Shown here one piece after another: positions 18,285-29,251 of a DNA stretch of 64,000 bases. This DNA is from Staphylococcus sp. MI 10-1553 (GTDB lineage Bacteria; Bacillota; Bacilli; Staphylococcales; Staphylococcaceae): contig NZ_CP048279.1 in assembly GCF_010365305.1 (NCBI RefSeq), positions 1,364,001 to 1,428,000 of the forward strand, written 5' to 3'. A program made the position numbers and the translations under genes. The notes beneath the pieces are model-generated. The model did not search any database. It was not told where the DNA came from and worked only from the letters and a program-made list of their open reading frames with translations. Numbering within the stretch: the stretch's first letter is position 1; each line of letters opens with the position of its first letter.

Positions 18285-18313
18285 TTGCGCTTACATGTTG
18301 TATACGTTATGAT
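18285..18313 (+). promoter_or_regulatory. ald promoter
   Basis: TTGCGC and TATGAT separated by 17 bases, 22 bases before GGAGGTGCAAGGAG and the ald start. Confidence 0.65.
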
Positions 18314-18335
18314 TAATTTTGGAGGTGCAAGGAGT

Positions 18336-19457
18336 ATGAGAATTGGAATTCCGAAAGAGATTAAAAATAATGAAAATCGTGTCGGCTTATCCCCAAGTGG
18401 TGTACATGCACTTGTAGAAGCTGGACATGAAGTGTTAGTTGAAACAACAGCAGGTGAGGGCTCTTATTTCGAAGACACGGATTATGTTCAAGCAGGGGCA
18501 ACCATTGTTAATAGTCAAGATGATGTTTGGGATGTCGACATGGTGCTCAAAGTTAAAGAGCCATTAAAAGAAGAATATGGATACTTTAGAGAGGGACTCA
18601 TTTTATTCACATATCTTCACTTGGCAAATGAACCTGAATTAACAAAAACGCTCATCGACAAAAAAGTTGTAGCTATCGCATATGAAACGGTACAACTTGG
18701 TGATCGCTCGTTACCTTTACTCACACCAATGAGCGAAGTGGCAGGACGTATGTCTACACAAATTGGGGCACAATTTTTACAACGCTTCAATGGGGGTATA
18801 GGTATTTTACTTGGAGGAATTCCGGGTGTACAAAAAGGTAAAGTGACAATTATCGGTGGAGGTCAAGCTGGGACAAATGCGGCGCGCATTGCTTTAGGGC
18901 TTGGCGCAGATGTAACGATTCTTGATGTGAATCCGAAACGTTTACAAGAACTTGAAGACCTTTTTGATGGTCGCGTGCATACAATTATGTCAAATCCTTT
19001 AAACATTGAATCACATGTAGTAGAAAGTGACCTTGTTATAGGGGCAGTCTTGATTCCGGGGGCAAAAGCACCGAAATTAGTCACTGAAGATATGATTAAG
19101 AAAATGAAATCTGGTTCTGTAGTGGTTGATATCGCGATTGACCAAGGCGGTATTTTCGAAACGACAGATAAAATTTCGACACACGACGATCCAACTTATA
19201 TTAAACACGGTGTCGTTCATTATGCCGTTGCAAACATGCCTGGCGCAGTGCCGCGTACGTCAACAATCGGTTTAAATAATGCGACATTACCATATGCATT
19301 ACAAATTGCAAATAAAGGTTATCAACGTGCATTAACAGAAAACGTACCACTTTCACACGGTTTAAACGTGTTCGATGGTTACGTGACAAATAAAGCTGTT
19401 GCTGAAGCGTTCAATTATGACTATACGCCAGTGACGCAAGTATTAACTGAAGCATAA
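18336..19457 (+). CDS. ald: Alanine dehydrogenase
   Basis: A 373-residue NAD-dependent enzyme interconverting L-alanine and pyruvate plus ammonia. The protein starts [17 protein letters not shown], the family signature with a substrate-binding Arg. It has the [20 protein letters not shown]ossmann loop near residues 171-190. Catalytic His and Lys positions (VKVKEP, YLHLA) are intact. ATG 18336 is set by GGAGGTG and GGAG upstream; an extended reading frame before it overlaps the promoter. A bidirectional terminator separates it from cutC. Confidence 0.97.
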   Translation: MRIGIPKEIKNNENRVGLSPSGVHALVEAGHEVLVETTAGEGSYFEDTDYVQAGATIVNSQDDVWDVDMVLKVKEPLKEEYGYFREGLILFTYLHLANEPELTKTLIDKKVVAIAYETVQLGDRSLPLLTPMSEVAGRMSTQIGAQFLQRFNGGIGILLGGIPGVQKGKVTIIGGGQAGTNAARIALGLGADVTILDVNPKRLQELEDLFDGRVHTIMSNPLNIESHVVESDLVIGAVLIPGAKAPKLVTEDMIKKMKSGSVVVDIAIDQGGIFETTDKISTHDDPTYIKHGVVHYAVANMPGAVPRTSTIGLNNATLPYALQIANKGYQRALTENVPLSHGLNVFDGYVTNKAVAEAFNYDYTPVTQVLTEA

Positions 19458-19477
19458 GCAAACATTTTTAAGATATG

Positions 19478-19527
19478 AAAAAGACGAGTCAGGGATATAA
19501 TATGTTTCCCGAGTCTCGTCTTTTTTT
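19478..19527. terminator. Bidirectional terminator between ald and cutC
   Basis: AAAAAGACGAG and CTCGTCTTTTTTT frame a GGG/CCC inner stem. A run on one side and T run on the other let it act in both directions. Confidence 0.9.
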
Positions 19528-19556
19528 CGAATATATAAACAAATTATACGATGAAT

Positions 19557-20192
19557 TTAAGTTTTTACAATATGTGTCCCATGCACTTCTTGAAAAGGAA
19601 ATAATTCCAATAACGTATCTAAATTCTCATCATTTAAACCGCCACCCGGCATAATTTCAATTTGACCTTCAGATTGTCGAACCCACTTGGCGAGTTGCAG
19701 CAAGTTGTCAAATAAATTCGATTGTGCAGGTCCACCATGCGTCAGTAATCGTGTTACACCTAAATCAATCAACTGTTGTAATGCTTTCGATTGGCCGGCA
19801 GGATAAATACTGTCAAATGCCATATGACAAACGACACGTATCGGAGCCGCAAGTTGAATCAATGTTTGCATTTGAAACTGATGTAATGTGTCTTCAGCCG
19901 TCAAACAACCGAACACGAAATAATCGACGGGTAACGTTTTGAGTTGTTGAATGTCAGTTTGCATCGATTCGAACTCATACCAATTGTAAACAAACGACCC
20001 ACCTCGAGGTCGAATCATAACAGCAAGTTCTGCATCATACATTTGGCACATGTCACTGGCGATTTTAACCATGCCATAACTCGGTGTCGTGCCACTTTCA
20101 TGCATATTTTCACAAAGTTCAATTCGATTGGCGCCTGCTTTTAGTTTAGCTTCAACTTCTATTAATGAGGATGCAACAGCTTCTTTAATCAT
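19557..20192 (-). CDS. cutC: CutC family protein
   Basis: A 211-residue TIM-barrel protein of the CutC family. Visible signatures are [19 protein letters not shown] near the N-terminus, [11 protein letters not shown], and the ILPGGG-type loop [11 protein letters not shown]. The family was named for copper homeostasis in E. coli, but a direct copper role is doubtful. Its start overlaps the pepQ stop by 4 bases, so the two are translated together. Confidence 0.92.
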   Translation of the reverse strand: MIKEAVASSLIEVEAKLKAGANRIELCENMHESGTTPSYGMVKIASDMCQMYDAELAVMIRPRGGSFVYNWYEFESMQTDIQQLKTLPVDYFVFGCLTAEDTLHQFQMQTLIQLAAPIRVVCHMAFDSIYPAGQSKALQQLIDLGVTRLLTHGGPAQSNLFDNLLQLAKWVRQSEGQIEIMPGGGLNDENLDTLLELFPFQEVHGTHIVKT

Positions 20193-21244
20193 TTCGTATA
20201 ACCTGAAAGTGATTCGTAGCCATCTTCTGTGACTAAAATATCATCTTCTATACGGACACCTGCAACATTCGGTACATAAATTCCAGGTTCAATTGTCAGT
20301 ACCATACCGACTTCAAGAGGATTTTTATTCGTACTTGAAATATCTTGGTATTCATGTGCTTCAAGACCTAAGCCGTGTCCTAAACGATGAGGGAAATAGT
20401 CACCGTACCCTGCTTCAGTAATGATCCCTCGTGCAATATCATCAAGCTCGCTAATCGTTACACCTGGTTTGATATGTTGGATCGCTGTTTGTTCTGCTTT
20501 TAATACGATGTTGTAGATGTCTTGTGCTTTGTCATCAGGTTGTCCAAAAGCGACAGTACGTGTAATATCGCTGCAGTAATGGTTGTAAATGACACCTAAG
20601 TCAAACAATACATATTCGTTATTTTTGAGTTGGCGGTCTCCTGGTGTGCCGTGTGGTGCCGCTGCATGGTCGCCAAATAATACCATTGTGTCAAAACTCA
20701 TTTCATTGACACCGTATTTTTTAATTTCATTTTCAATATGATTCACAACTTCTCGTTCTGTGACACCTTCTTTTAAAAATGCCACACCGATTTCCATACA
20801 TTTATCCGCTAATTTTGCCGCTTGTCTTAAAGTATCGATTTCGTCTGCTGTTTTAACGTTACGTAACGCACGAATGACAGGGTCAGCAGCTTCAAAAGTA
20901 TGTACAGAAAAGGTATTTTGTAGTGCGTGATAGCGATGTACAGTTAAATGATTTTCTTCAATCAATAATTTTCCATACGTTTCACGGTGTTTGTCGAATG
21001 GATTTTCAGTGTCTAAGTATCCGATGATGTCACCTGTAAATGGAGAGGCTTTTACTTCTTCTACCTCGAGTTGAGGGCAGAATAAAATTTGTTGGCCGTC
21101 TGCTCGAACAAGCAATGCAAATAATCGTTCGTGTGGTTCAGATTTATAGCCTGTAAAATAGAAGATGTTGATAGGATTGGATACCCACATCGCATCTGCT
21201 TGTTGCTCTTTTAACGTTTGTACGAGTTGTTCTATTTTTGACAT
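20189..21244 (-). CDS. pepQ: Xaa-Pro dipeptidase
   Basis: A 351-residue M24 metallopeptidase that splits dipeptides with C-terminal proline. The C-terminal pita-bread domain shows the five metal ligands in order: [17 protein letters not shown] (two Asp), HRLGHGLG (His), [10 protein letters not shown] (Glu) and RIEDDILV (Glu). The N-terminal creatinase-like domain spans about residues 1-125. A GGAGG ribosome site lies just before the start. It heads a two-gene unit with cutC. Confidence 0.95.
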   Translation of the reverse strand: MSKIEQLVQTLKEQQADAMWVSNPINIFYFTGYKSEPHERLFALLVRADGQQILFCPQLEVEEVKASPFTGDIIGYLDTENPFDKHRETYGKLLIEENHLTVHRYHALQNTFSVHTFEAADPVIRALRNVKTADEIDTLRQAAKLADKCMEIGVAFLKEGVTEREVVNHIENEIKKYGVNEMSFDTMVLFGDHAAAPHGTPGDRQLKNNEYVLFDLGVIYNHYCSDITRTVAFGQPDDKAQDIYNIVLKAEQTAIQHIKPGVTISELDDIARGIITEAGYGDYFPHRLGHGLGLEAHEYQDISSTNKNPLEVGMVLTIEPGIYVPNVAGVRIEDDILVTEDGYESLSGYTK

Positions 21245-21501
21245 AATAACGCCTCCTTTATTTCTTCATATTTATTTTAAGTCAGTTGATTTAAGAATGC
21301 AAAGTGCATACGCTTTGATGTTTAAATCGTAATTATGAAGTGAATAAAATTAGCAGAAGTTATTTTGTTTTTCGAAATAAGTATTAGAAACATCGCTTTA
21401 ACTTAGGGCTTTTGGTAGTCGCAATTTTTAGATTTATGATGAAGACCCTGTTAATATAAAGTTAGGAATCTGCATTACATATGATGAAGGAGGATGCGAA
21501 C

Positions 21502-22191
21502 ATGAAATTATCTTTTCATGGTCAATCGACTGTATATTTTGAAGCAAATGGGAAATCAGGTATTATTGATCCATTTATTACAGGAAATGGGCAAACAGAT
21601 TTAAATATTGAGGACTTAAAAGTAGACTACGTGATTTTAACACACGGTCACGAAGATCATTTTGGAGATACGATTGAAATCGCCAAGCGTAATAACGCAA
21701 CAGTAATTGGCTCAGCTGAAATGGCGAATTATTTATCCACAAACCAAGGCATCGAAAACGTGCATCCAATGAATATCGGAGGAAAATGGACATTTGATTT
21801 TGGTGTCGTTAAATTTGTTCAAGCGTTTCATAGTTCAAGTTTAACAGATGATAATGGTATTCCAATGTACTTAGGTATGCCAATGGGTGTCATTTTAGAA
21901 TTAGAAGGTAAGACGATTTATCATACAGGTGATACAGGTTTATTCAGCGATATGAAGTTAATTGCTGATTGTCACCCTGTTGATGTATGTTTTGTGCCAA
22001 TTGGTGATAATTTTACGATGGGTATTGAAGATGCGAGTTATGCGATTAATGAATTCATTCAGCCAAAATTGACTGTTCCAATTCATTACAACACGTTCCC
22101 ATTGATTGAACAAGATCCAGAAGCGTTTAAAAAGCTTGTGCATGTGGGGGAAGTTCAAATTGTAAAACCTGGTGGCGTTGTTGAACTATAG
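21502..22191 (+). CDS. ytkL: UPF0173-type metallo-beta-lactamase-fold hydrolase
   Basis: A 229-residue metal-dependent hydrolase of the MBL superfamily. The core motif THGHEDH (about residues 52-58) supplies zinc ligands, with further ligands in HSSS, HTGDTG and PIHYNTFP. The family is conserved in Firmicutes and archaea; its substrate is unknown. ATG 21502 is selected by AAGGAGG 8 bases upstream; the two ATGs at 21481 come before that site. A terminator follows directly. Confidence 0.9.
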   Translation: MKLSFHGQSTVYFEANGKSGIIDPFITGNGQTDLNIEDLKVDYVILTHGHEDHFGDTIEIAKRNNATVIGSAEMANYLSTNQGIENVHPMNIGGKWTFDFGVVKFVQAFHSSSLTDDNGIPMYLGMPMGVILELEGKTIYHTGDTGLFSDMKLIADCHPVDVCFVPIGDNFTMGIEDASYAINEFIQPKLTVPIHYNTFPLIEQDPEAFKKLVHVGEVQIVKPGGVVEL

Positions 22192-22235
22192 GGGTTGTTT
22201 TTGTACAGATTTTCGATACAACCCTTTATTTATTT
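22192..22235 (+). terminator. Terminator after the metallo-hydrolase gene
   Basis: GGGTTGT (22192-22198) pairs with ACAACCC (22218-22224), followed by TTTATTTATTT. Confidence 0.8.
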
Positions 22236-22309
22236 AGAATTTATTTGAAAGATTGTGAAACTATTCTTCTTTACTTAAAGTATGGTCTGACTTATGGATA
22301 TGTTTTTTA

Positions 22310-22572
22310 GGCTCGCGTTCCCAGGGACCTTGGCTCAACTCAATTTGGCTTGATTAAAATGTACAGTTGAGGAAGCCGAATTGGTTTTTCGGGAGCAGTA
22401 CAGAAATCTCATATGTAATCAAGATTTCGTAATACTGCCCCCGCAAGGCTGACTAGACTTCTCAAAAGTGGATGCATTGAGACATCAGGTAGCCACTGCG
22501 TTAAACAGTAGCCGCTGTTAACATCAGAAAACGCATTTTAGCTTTTTTGTTTTATCCCTCAGGAGTCTCGCC
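22310..22572 (+). repeat. Interspersed structured repeat R1, copy A
   Basis: The gene-free stretch 22192-22916 is mostly this element. It starts GGCTCGCGTTCCCAGGG and ends CCCTCAGGAGTCTCGCC, which are imperfect inverted ends. Hairpin 1 is CAATTTGGCTT/AAGCCGAATTG (22341-22383). Hairpin 2 is GGGAGCAGTACAGAAATCT paired with AGATTTC...TACTGCCCCC (22391-22442). A constant GCAAGGCTGACTAGACTTCT segment follows. The matching element is at 38609-38873. No coding potential was seen. Confidence 0.8.
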
Positions 22573-22797
22573 TAAGTGAAATGCCATAAGTCAAACGTTA
22601 TGGTGAAATTTAAGAATAGTTGTCACAGTCTTTTTATTTGAGGTTCGTAAACTTAGCGTAGTTTAGAAAATGCTAGTTATAAAACAATTCGAATATGTGT
22701 GACTACGACCAAGTTTTCTACTGAAGAAGTCTTTTACAGATATAGATCATTGGTTTTAAAACGCATTTGCTGCACAAGTAAATTGATACATAATTAA

Positions 22798-22832
22798 AAG
22801 GGGCTGGACGTTGATTTGTCGGAGCCCCTTGA
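22798..22832 (-). terminator. Terminator for the second Usp gene
   Basis: On the minus strand GGGGCT pairs with AGCCCC, followed by TTTTAATTA, about 85 bases after the Usp stop. Confidence 0.6.
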
Positions 22833-22916
22833 TTGATTGTTACTCATGATATTGCGCATAAGAATAATACAGTTCTTGTCGACTGAATGGATTGCGTCAG
22901 TCAGCTATTTTTTATT

Positions 22917-23330
22917 TTACTTTACGATTAACACTGGAATTTTGGCGCGTTTTGCTACTTTATGGCTCACGCTACCTAATACGAATTTTTTCGCCGCTTC
23001 TGCTTTACGGTTACTGAGTACGACGATATCGTATTGACCGCTATTCGCATAGTTTACGATTTTTTCTTTTGGATTGCCACGTTCGATAATTTCTTCATAT
23101 TGCAAACCATTTTGTTCTAATGTGTCACGTGTCGGTTGCATTTGTTCGTGACGCATTTGTTTAAGTTCTTCATAATGTGTCCCCATTTTGACAGATGCTT
23201 GGACGTCTTGTTCTCCGATGATATTGAGCAATGTCACAACGGAGCTGTCGCCTGAAATTTTAACAACTTCTTGGAGCGCCTTCGCATTTTTTAAATCTGT
23301 ATCCACTGCAAGTAAAATATTTTGATGCAT
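22917..23330 (-). CDS. Universal stress protein (UspA family), short form
   Basis: A 137-residue UspA-fold protein, clearly diverged from the Usp at 17685-18188. It has NILLAVDTDLKNAKAL at the N-terminus and VLSNRKAEAAKKFVLGSVSHKVAKRA at the C-terminus. The first glycines of the ATP motif are replaced, but the GSVS end is kept. ATP binding is therefore less certain. The start is placed at the ATG 9 bases from AAGGAGG; the ATG three codons earlier touches the SD. Monocistronic. Confidence 0.88.
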   Translation of the reverse strand: MHQNILLAVDTDLKNAKALQEVVKISGDSSVVTLLNIIGEQDVQASVKMGTHYEELKQMRHEQMQPTRDTLEQNGLQYEEIIERGNPKEKIVNYANSGQYDIVVLSNRKAEAAKKFVLGSVSHKVAKRAKIPVLIVK

Positions 23331-23652
23331 CTCTATCATCCTCCTTAAAAGTAGTGTAACAAAAATATCGGTAAAAGTGATTCAATACATATGAGACAAT
23401 TTGTTTTAACATCGAACATCTTAAACCGTCACTATTTTAACCGCTTTAAAAAGGACTTAAACATTTATTGGTTATCACTTCGCATTACGATTTGAAAAAC
23501 GTTATAATAAAAGAAATAAAATTGATGATATGGGGATTTAGAAGTAGCTCACAAATCAATCAAGGGGTATCTACTTTAGGATGAATCACTATCTTTTATT
23601 CAGAGGCATCACACACATTTCAGTGATATGACATAACAATAGAGGGAGATAC
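23331..23652. other. Intergenic region between divergent genes
   Basis: About 320 bases between the Usp gene and the CBS/DRTGG gene. A TATAAT at 23503-23508 is a plausible -10 for the rightward gene; its -35 is poor. The roughly 130-base leader that would follow shows no clear known riboswitch. Confidence 0.4.
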
Positions 23653-24948
23653 ATGACAAAGCACGAACAAATTATTAAACATATTGAATCATTATCTGTA
23701 GGTCAAAAAATTTCAGTCCGTAAAATTGCGAAAGATTTGGACGTTTCAGAAGGGACGGCATATCGTGCGATTAAAGATGCGGGGCAACGTGGGTTAGTGG
23801 CTTCGATTTATCGGGTCGGCACAGTCCGTATTGAAAAGAAAGCGCGTGCCAAAGTTGATCATCTGACATTTGGAGAAATTGCGAAAATTGTAGATGGTCA
23901 TTTAATTGGTGGTAAAGGCGGTCAGTTCAATTCGCTGACTAAATTTGCGATAGGGGCGATGGAGGTAGACAATGTCGTCAACTATGTTTCTAAAAATACG
24001 TTACTGATTGTCGGAAATCGCCTTGATGTACAAAAAGCTGCGTTAGAACGTGGCAGTGCAGTCTTGATTACAGGTGGTTTTGATACGACGGACGAAATTA
24101 AGAAAATGGCGGATGAACAAAATCTACCAATCATTTCTTCCAATTATGATACATTTATGGTTGCGAATATTATTAATAGAGCGATGTACAATCAGATGAT
24201 TAAAAAAGAGATTTTAGTCGTTGAAGATATTGTTATTCCGATTGAACAGACTTCTTTCTTATACGATGAAATGACTGTTGCAGATGTGGGCAAAAAATCC
24301 CGAGAAACGTCACATTCTCGTTTTCCAATCGTAGACCGTCAAAACAAATTAGCTGGTTTGATTACAAGTAAAGACATTATCGGTAAAGATTTGGATGAAA
24401 AACTTTATCGTGTGATGACGAAACCCGCAATTAGTGTCCAGCTGAATACGACTGTTGCGAGTTGTGCACATTTGATGATCTGGGAAGGGATTGAATTGTT
24501 GCCAGTTACGGGGAATCAAAAACAACTTGTCGGCGTTATTTCACGTGAAGATGTACTGAAAGCGATGCAAATTGTCGGACGCCAGCCACAAGTGGGTGAA
24601 ACGATTAATGATCAAGTGGCGAAACATATTGAGATTCGCAATCAACAAATCATTGTCGAAATAACACCGCAACTGACGAATCAATTCGGAACATTGAGTA
24701 AATCTGTATCGGTCGCTATCATTGAAGAAACGATTAAATCTGTGATGCGCAAACATAAAAAGTTAGAAGTGATGATTGAGAGTTTAAATATTTTTTATAT
24801 TCGGACTGTACAAATTGAAAGTGAAGTGGAAGTGGATTATACCATTTTAGATATGGGGCGTAATTTTGCGAAGTTAGAAGTAACAATGTTCAGTGCGAAC
24901 CAGCCTGTTGCAAAAGCATTAATTATGTGCCAATTATTAGATCATTAA
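23653..24948 (+). CDS. ytoI: HTH/DRTGG/CBS-domain protein of the YtoI type
   Basis: A 431-residue multidomain regulator-like protein. Residues 1-60 form a GntR/DeoR-like helix-turn-helix (VRKIAKDLDVSEGTAYRAIKDAG). A DRTGG domain lies at about 70-180, two CBS repeats at about 190-310 (SRFPIVD..LAGLITSKDIIG and LLPVTG..LVGVISREDVLK), and a hotdog thioesterase-like end at about 320-431. CBS pairs usually bind adenine nucleotides; the ligand and the DNA targets are not known. It lies directly before nrnA and dnaE, as in B. subtilis. The 12-base gap to nrnA suggests one operon. Confidence 0.88.
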   Translation: MTKHEQIIKHIESLSVGQKISVRKIAKDLDVSEGTAYRAIKDAGQRGLVASIYRVGTVRIEKKARAKVDHLTFGEIAKIVDGHLIGGKGGQFNSLTKFAIGAMEVDNVVNYVSKNTLLIVGNRLDVQKAALERGSAVLITGGFDTTDEIKKMADEQNLPIISSNYDTFMVANIINRAMYNQMIKKEILVVEDIVIPIEQTSFLYDEMTVADVGKKSRETSHSRFPIVDRQNKLAGLITSKDIIGKDLDEKLYRVMTKPAISVQLNTTVASCAHLMIWEGIELLPVTGNQKQLVGVISREDVLKAMQIVGRQPQVGETINDQVAKHIEIRNQQIIVEITPQLTNQFGTLSKSVSVAIIEETIKSVMRKHKKLEVMIESLNIFYIRTVQIESEVEVDYTILDMGRNFAKLEVTMFSANQPVAKALIMCQLLDH

Positions 24949-24960
24949 GGAGCGTTGAGT

Positions 24961-25893
24961 ATGAAATTTATTCCAGAAATTCAAGAACAAATTCAACAAT
25001 ATGACACAATTATTATTCACCGTCATGTACGACCTGACCCGGATGCGTTAGGTTCACAGTTTGGATTGAAAGAATACCTTAAAGCGAAATATCCAACTAA
25101 AAATGTATATGCTGTTGGAACGGAAGAACCGACACTTGGATTTATGGGAACGTTTGATACGATTGACGATGCGCAATATGATGATGCACTTGTCATTGTA
25201 TGCGACACAGCAAACGCCGCTCGCATTGACGATGCCCGTTACGATTGTGGCAATGCATTAATTAAAATTGACCATCATCCCCCTGTAGATTCATATGCGG
25301 AAATCAATGATGTTGACGTGACAGCTTCATCTACAAGTGAGATGATTTTCGATTTCATACAAGGTTCAAATGATTTAGCGTTAATGAACAACAAAATCGC
25401 GAGTGCGTTATATTTAGGTATTGTCGGCGATACAGGTCGCTTTTTCTTCAACAATACGTCGCCGAAAACGATGACAATCGCAAGTCAGTTACTACAATAT
25501 GATATTCAACACAACCGTCTATTGAATCAGCTTGGTGAAAAGGATCCGCGGTTAATGCCGTTTCATGGCTATGTACTACAAAATTTCCAACTTTTTGAAG
25601 ATGGTTTTTGCCAAGTGAAAATTACGCATGATGTGTTAGAAAAATTTGACATCCAGCCGAATGAAGCATCGTTGTATGTGAATGCGATTGCCGATTTAAA
25701 AGGCTTGAAAATTTGGGTATTTGCGGTAGACGAAGGTGAAGAAATTCGTTGTCGCATCCGTTCAAAAGAAATTACGATTAATGATGTTGCGGCTGATTTT
25801 GGTGGTGGTGGGCATCCTAATGCTTCAGGTGTGTCTGTAAATACATGGGATGAATTTGAGTTACTTACTCAAGCACTACGCCAAAAACTATAA
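24961..25893 (+). CDS. nrnA: Bifunctional oligoribonuclease/pAp phosphatase
   Basis: A 310-residue DHH/DHHA1 phosphoesterase that degrades 2-5 nt RNA fragments and dephosphorylates pAp. The catalytic DHH-domain motifs are [19 protein letters not shown] and IDHHPP. The C-terminal DHHA1 domain ends with [14 protein letters not shown] 24961 follows AGGAGCG. It is followed after 24 bases by dnaE, an arrangement conserved in Firmicutes. Confidence 0.94.
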   Translation: MKFIPEIQEQIQQYDTIIIHRHVRPDPDALGSQFGLKEYLKAKYPTKNVYAVGTEEPTLGFMGTFDTIDDAQYDDALVIVCDTANAARIDDARYDCGNALIKIDHHPPVDSYAEINDVDVTASSTSEMIFDFIQGSNDLALMNNKIASALYLGIVGDTGRFFFNNTSPKTMTIASQLLQYDIQHNRLLNQLGEKDPRLMPFHGYVLQNFQLFEDGFCQVKITHDVLEKFDIQPNEASLYVNAIADLKGLKIWVFAVDEGEEIRCRIRSKEITINDVAADFGGGGHPNASGVSVNTWDEFELLTQALRQKL

Positions 25894-25917
25894 CAGGTTA
25901 AAGAAGGTGGCTTAACG

Positions 25918-28900
25918 ATGGTTGCACATTTAAATATTCATACGGCTTATGATCTTTTGAATTCAAGCATTACAATCGAAGGGGCCGTTCAGCGCACAAT
26001 TGAATTAGGATATTCAGCCATCGCGATTACCGACTTAAATGTCATGTATGGCGTGCCGCAGTTTTATGATGCGTGTATTCAGCATGGCATTAAACCTTTA
26101 CTAGGGATAACCGTTTACCTCACTGATCAATTGAATGTGTTAGAAGCGGTAGTTATTGCTAAAAATAATGAAGGGTTGAAAAACTTATTCAAATTGTCAT
26201 CTGATATTAAAGTGAATCGTATCCAACACGTATCCATTTATGAAAAGAAAGATTTGTTTAATGATACTGTCGTTATTTTTAAGCAGATGACGAACCAGGA
26301 AAAACATTGGCAAGCTGAAATGCCTGACGGAGCAACATGTTTTATCGACCATCAATCAGCCGAGGATTGTGAGTTGCCAAAAGTTTTGATGCAGGTGGCT
26401 TATTATGAAAAGGCAGAAGATAAAAATACGTTAAAAGTGTTACATGCGATTCGTGATAATACGAAAGTCAATTTGGTGGATTCGTATGAAACGCCGACTG
26501 AACATATATATGATGTCGATGCATTGTATGAGGCGCAGTATGCGGAAGAATGGCTCGCACGTACTGATGAAATTGCGAATATGTGCGATGCAAAACTCGA
26601 GTATCATCAAGCATTGTTACCTGAATTTGTGACGCCAGACGGTAGTTCAGCAAATGCTTACTTATGGGCAGAGTTAGAACGTGCACTTGCGGATTTTGGG
26701 CTGACAGAAGCGCCATATCGTGAACGTTTAAAATATGAATATGATGTCATAACACAGATGGGGTACGCAGATTACTTTTTAATCGTTAGTGATTTAATTC
26801 GTTACGCAAAATCAAATGGTGTCATGGTCGGTCCTGGACGGGGTTCTTCAGCGGGTTCGTTAGTGAGTTATTTATTAAATATCACGACAATTGACCCGCT
26901 TCAATATGATTTACTGTTTGAAAGATTCCTAAATCCTGAGCGTGTGACGATGCCGGATATCGATATAGACTTTGAAGATACGCAACGTGAAAAAGTTATT
27001 CATTATGTCCAACAAAAGTATGGCGACTACCGTGTTGCTGGGATTGTGACGTTTGGTCATTTACTTGCGAAAGCAGTCGCGCGAGATGTTGGTCGAGTGA
27101 TGGGCTTTGATGAAACGACATTAAGTGAAGCGTCTAAATTAATTCCTAGTAAACTCGGAGTCACATTGGATGACGCTTATAAAGAAGAACGTTTCAAAGC
27201 GTTTGTACATCGCAACCATCGTCATGAACGGTGGTTTGAGTATTGTAAAAGATTAGAAGGGTTACCACGAAATACGTCGACGCATGCGGCAGGGGTCATT
27301 GTGAACGATCAACCTCTATATCAATCTATCCCTTTAACTGAAGGCGAGACAGGTTTGCTGACACAATGGACGATGACTGAAGCAGAACGAATTGGCTTAT
27401 TGAAAATCGACTTTTTAGGACTGCGGAACTTAACGATTATTCATCAAATTATCAAACAAGTGGCGCGTGATTTGAAAGTCGACATCGATGTTGAACAAAT
27501 TCCTTTTGATGATGCTCACGTCTTTGAGCTGTTATCTCGCGGTGATACGACAGGCATTTTCCAACTCGAGTCTGAAGGTGTGCGACGTGTATTACAAAAA
27601 TTACAGCCTGAACATTTTGAAGATATCGTTGCGGTGACGTCACTTTATCGACCGGGGCCAATGGAAGAAATCCCGACGTACATTCGTCGTCGTCACGATC
27701 CGAATCAGGTGACATATTTACATCCAGATTTGGAGCCGATTTTGAAACGCACATACGGAGTGATTATTTACCAAGAACAGATCATGCAGATTGCGAGTCA
27801 GTTTGCAGGGTTTTCTTACGGTGAAGCGGATATTTTACGTCGTGCGATGAGTAAGAAGAATAGAGAAGTCCTTGAAAATGAACGCCAACATTTTATTGAT
27901 GGTGCAAAAGAAAAAGGCTATGCCAAGGCGTTAAGTGGTCAAATTTTTGATTTAATATTAAAGTTTGCGGACTACGGTTTTCCACGTGCGCACGCGGTAA
28001 GTTATTCTAAGATTGCCTACATCATGACCTATTTAAAAGTGCATTATCCTGCTTATTTTTACGCGAATATATTAAGCAATGTGATTGGTAATGACACGAA
28101 AACGAACATGATGATTCAAGAGGCGAAACAGCAACACATTACGATTCACGGTCCGCATATTAACAAAAGTCAATGGCGTTATGTTGCGACGCATGAAGGG
28201 GTCTATATTTCATTAGGAGCGATTAAAGGTGTTGGTTATCAAACGGTACAAACGATTATGAGTGAAAGACGTGAACATGGTCCGTTTAAAGACTTCTTTG
28301 ATTTCTGTAATCGTATTCCTGGACGCTTAAGAACACGTCGCACATTAGAAGCGTTGATCTTGACAGGAGCGATGGACTGTTTTGGGAAAAATCGCGCGAC
28401 CTTATTACAATCGATTGATAAAGTGTCAGATACAGACGTCAGTATTGATACGGATCTTCTTGCCAGTGTTGCGACCATCAAACAAGAATATGCGGAAACT
28501 GAAGAAATGCCGAATCAACAATTAAGTGATTATGAAAAGCAATATTTAGGCTTTTATGTAACTGCGCATCCCGTTGAAAAGGCATTTAAGCAAAAGCAAT
28601 ATCTCGGTATTTTTCAACTTCAAGCACATGTAACGCACCAGCCGATACTGATTACATTAGATGCTGTACGGGTCATTCGAACGAAGCAAGGTCAGCAGAT
28701 GGCATTTGTAGAGTTAAATGACGGCATAACAACGATAGACGGTGTCATATTTCCAAAAACGTATCAGCAGTTAACTGGAACTTTGGAGACATCAAAGTTT
28801 TATATCATTTGGGGCAAGTTTGAAAAAAGAAACGATAAACTTCAATTGATTATCAACAGATTGATTACTTTAGAAGCCTTTGAAATAGAAAAAAGACAGC

Positions 28901-29109
28901 AGACGCGTAAAATTGTCATTAGAGAAGGTATGACAGATACACTCCAACAACAATTTTTAACACAGACGTCATCGAACAATAGTATCGCCGTGTATCAATA
29001 TCAAGAAAGCAACAATCTATTTCTATTTAAAGGTTATTTAATACAACCTAATCTCTATTTAGATACACTTTTAGAATCGATTGAACCTGAACATATCCGT
29101 TTGTTATAA
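25918..29109 (+). CDS. dnaE: DNA polymerase III subunit alpha, DnaE
   Basis: A 1063-residue C-family DNA polymerase. In low-GC Gram-positives DnaE extends lagging-strand primers before PolC takes over. The N-terminal PHP domain spans about residues 1-200. The catalytic centre includes GPGRGSSAGSLVSYLL and the Asp triad D347/D349/D351 in PDIDIDFED. Fingers and helix-hairpin-helix regions follow, and an OB-fold lies near residues 890-1000. It has no PolC-type exonuclease insertion. The length is that of staphylococcal DnaE. Confidence 0.97.
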   Translation: MVAHLNIHTAYDLLNSSITIEGAVQRTIELGYSAIAITDLNVMYGVPQFYDACIQHGIKPLLGITVYLTDQLNVLEAVVIAKNNEGLKNLFKLSSDIKVNRIQHVSIYEKKDLFNDTVVIFKQMTNQEKHWQAEMPDGATCFIDHQSAEDCELPKVLMQVAYYEKAEDKNTLKVLHAIRDNTKVNLVDSYETPTEHIYDVDALYEAQYAEEWLARTDEIANMCDAKLEYHQALLPEFVTPDGSSANAYLWAELERALADFGLTEAPYRERLKYEYDVITQMGYADYFLIVSDLIRYAKSNGVMVGPGRGSSAGSLVSYLLNITTIDPLQYDLLFERFLNPERVTMPDIDIDFEDTQREKVIHYVQQKYGDYRVAGIVTFGHLLAKAVARDVGRVMGFDETTLSEASKLIPSKLGVTLDDAYKEERFKAFVHRNHRHERWFEYCKRLEGLPRNTSTHAAGVIVNDQPLYQSIPLTEGETGLLTQWTMTEAERIGLLKIDFLGLRNLTIIHQIIKQVARDLKVDIDVEQIPFDDAHVFELLSRGDTTGIFQLESEGVRRVLQKLQPEHFEDIVAVTSLYRPGPMEEIPTYIRRRHDPNQVTYLHPDLEPILKRTYGVIIYQEQIMQIASQFAGFSYGEADILRRAMSKKNREVLENERQHFIDGAKEKGYAKALSGQIFDLILKFADYGFPRAHAVSYSKIAYIMTYLKVHYPAYFYANILSNVIGNDTKTNMMIQEAKQQHITIHGPHINKSQWRYVATHEGVYISLGAIKGVGYQTVQTIMSERREHGPFKDFFDFCNRIPGRLRTRRTLEALILTGAMDCFGKNRATLLQSIDKVSDTDVSIDTDLLASVATIKQEYAETEEMPNQQLSDYEKQYLGFYVTAHPVEKAFKQKQYLGIFQLQAHVTHQPILITLDAVRVIRTKQGQQMAFVELNDGITTIDGVIFPKTYQQLTGTLETSKFYIIWGKFEKRNDKLQLIINRLITLEAFEIEKRQQTRKIVIREGMTDTLQQQFLTQTSSNNSIAVYQYQESNNLFLFKGYLIQPNLYLDTLLESIEPEHIRLL

Positions 29110-29160
29110 TGAGATGGTATTTTGCGCGAGTAAGCGATGATGTAAGCGTTAAACCTGACT

Positions 29161-29193
29161 TTGATATGCAGATATAATGTGCTATAGTATAAT
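29161..29193 (+). promoter_or_regulatory. Probable malic enzyme promoter
   Basis: TTGATA with TATAGT 16 bases on and an overlapping TATAAT just after, about 60 bases before the start codon. Confidence 0.45.
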
Positions 29194-29251
29194 GGCGATT
29201 AAAAGAGGACTTAAAAAATAATTGGAATTTGAAAATGGGAGATGATTATGA

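Noticed and set aside
22391..22442. Hairpin 2 of repeat R1 as an ordinary terminator
   Set aside because: No T tract follows, and its sequence is shared with the distant copy at 38689-38740, so a repeat explains it better.
22837..23037. Plus-strand frame over the second Usp gene
   Set aside because: It is antisense to a clear UspA gene and has no recognisable similarity.
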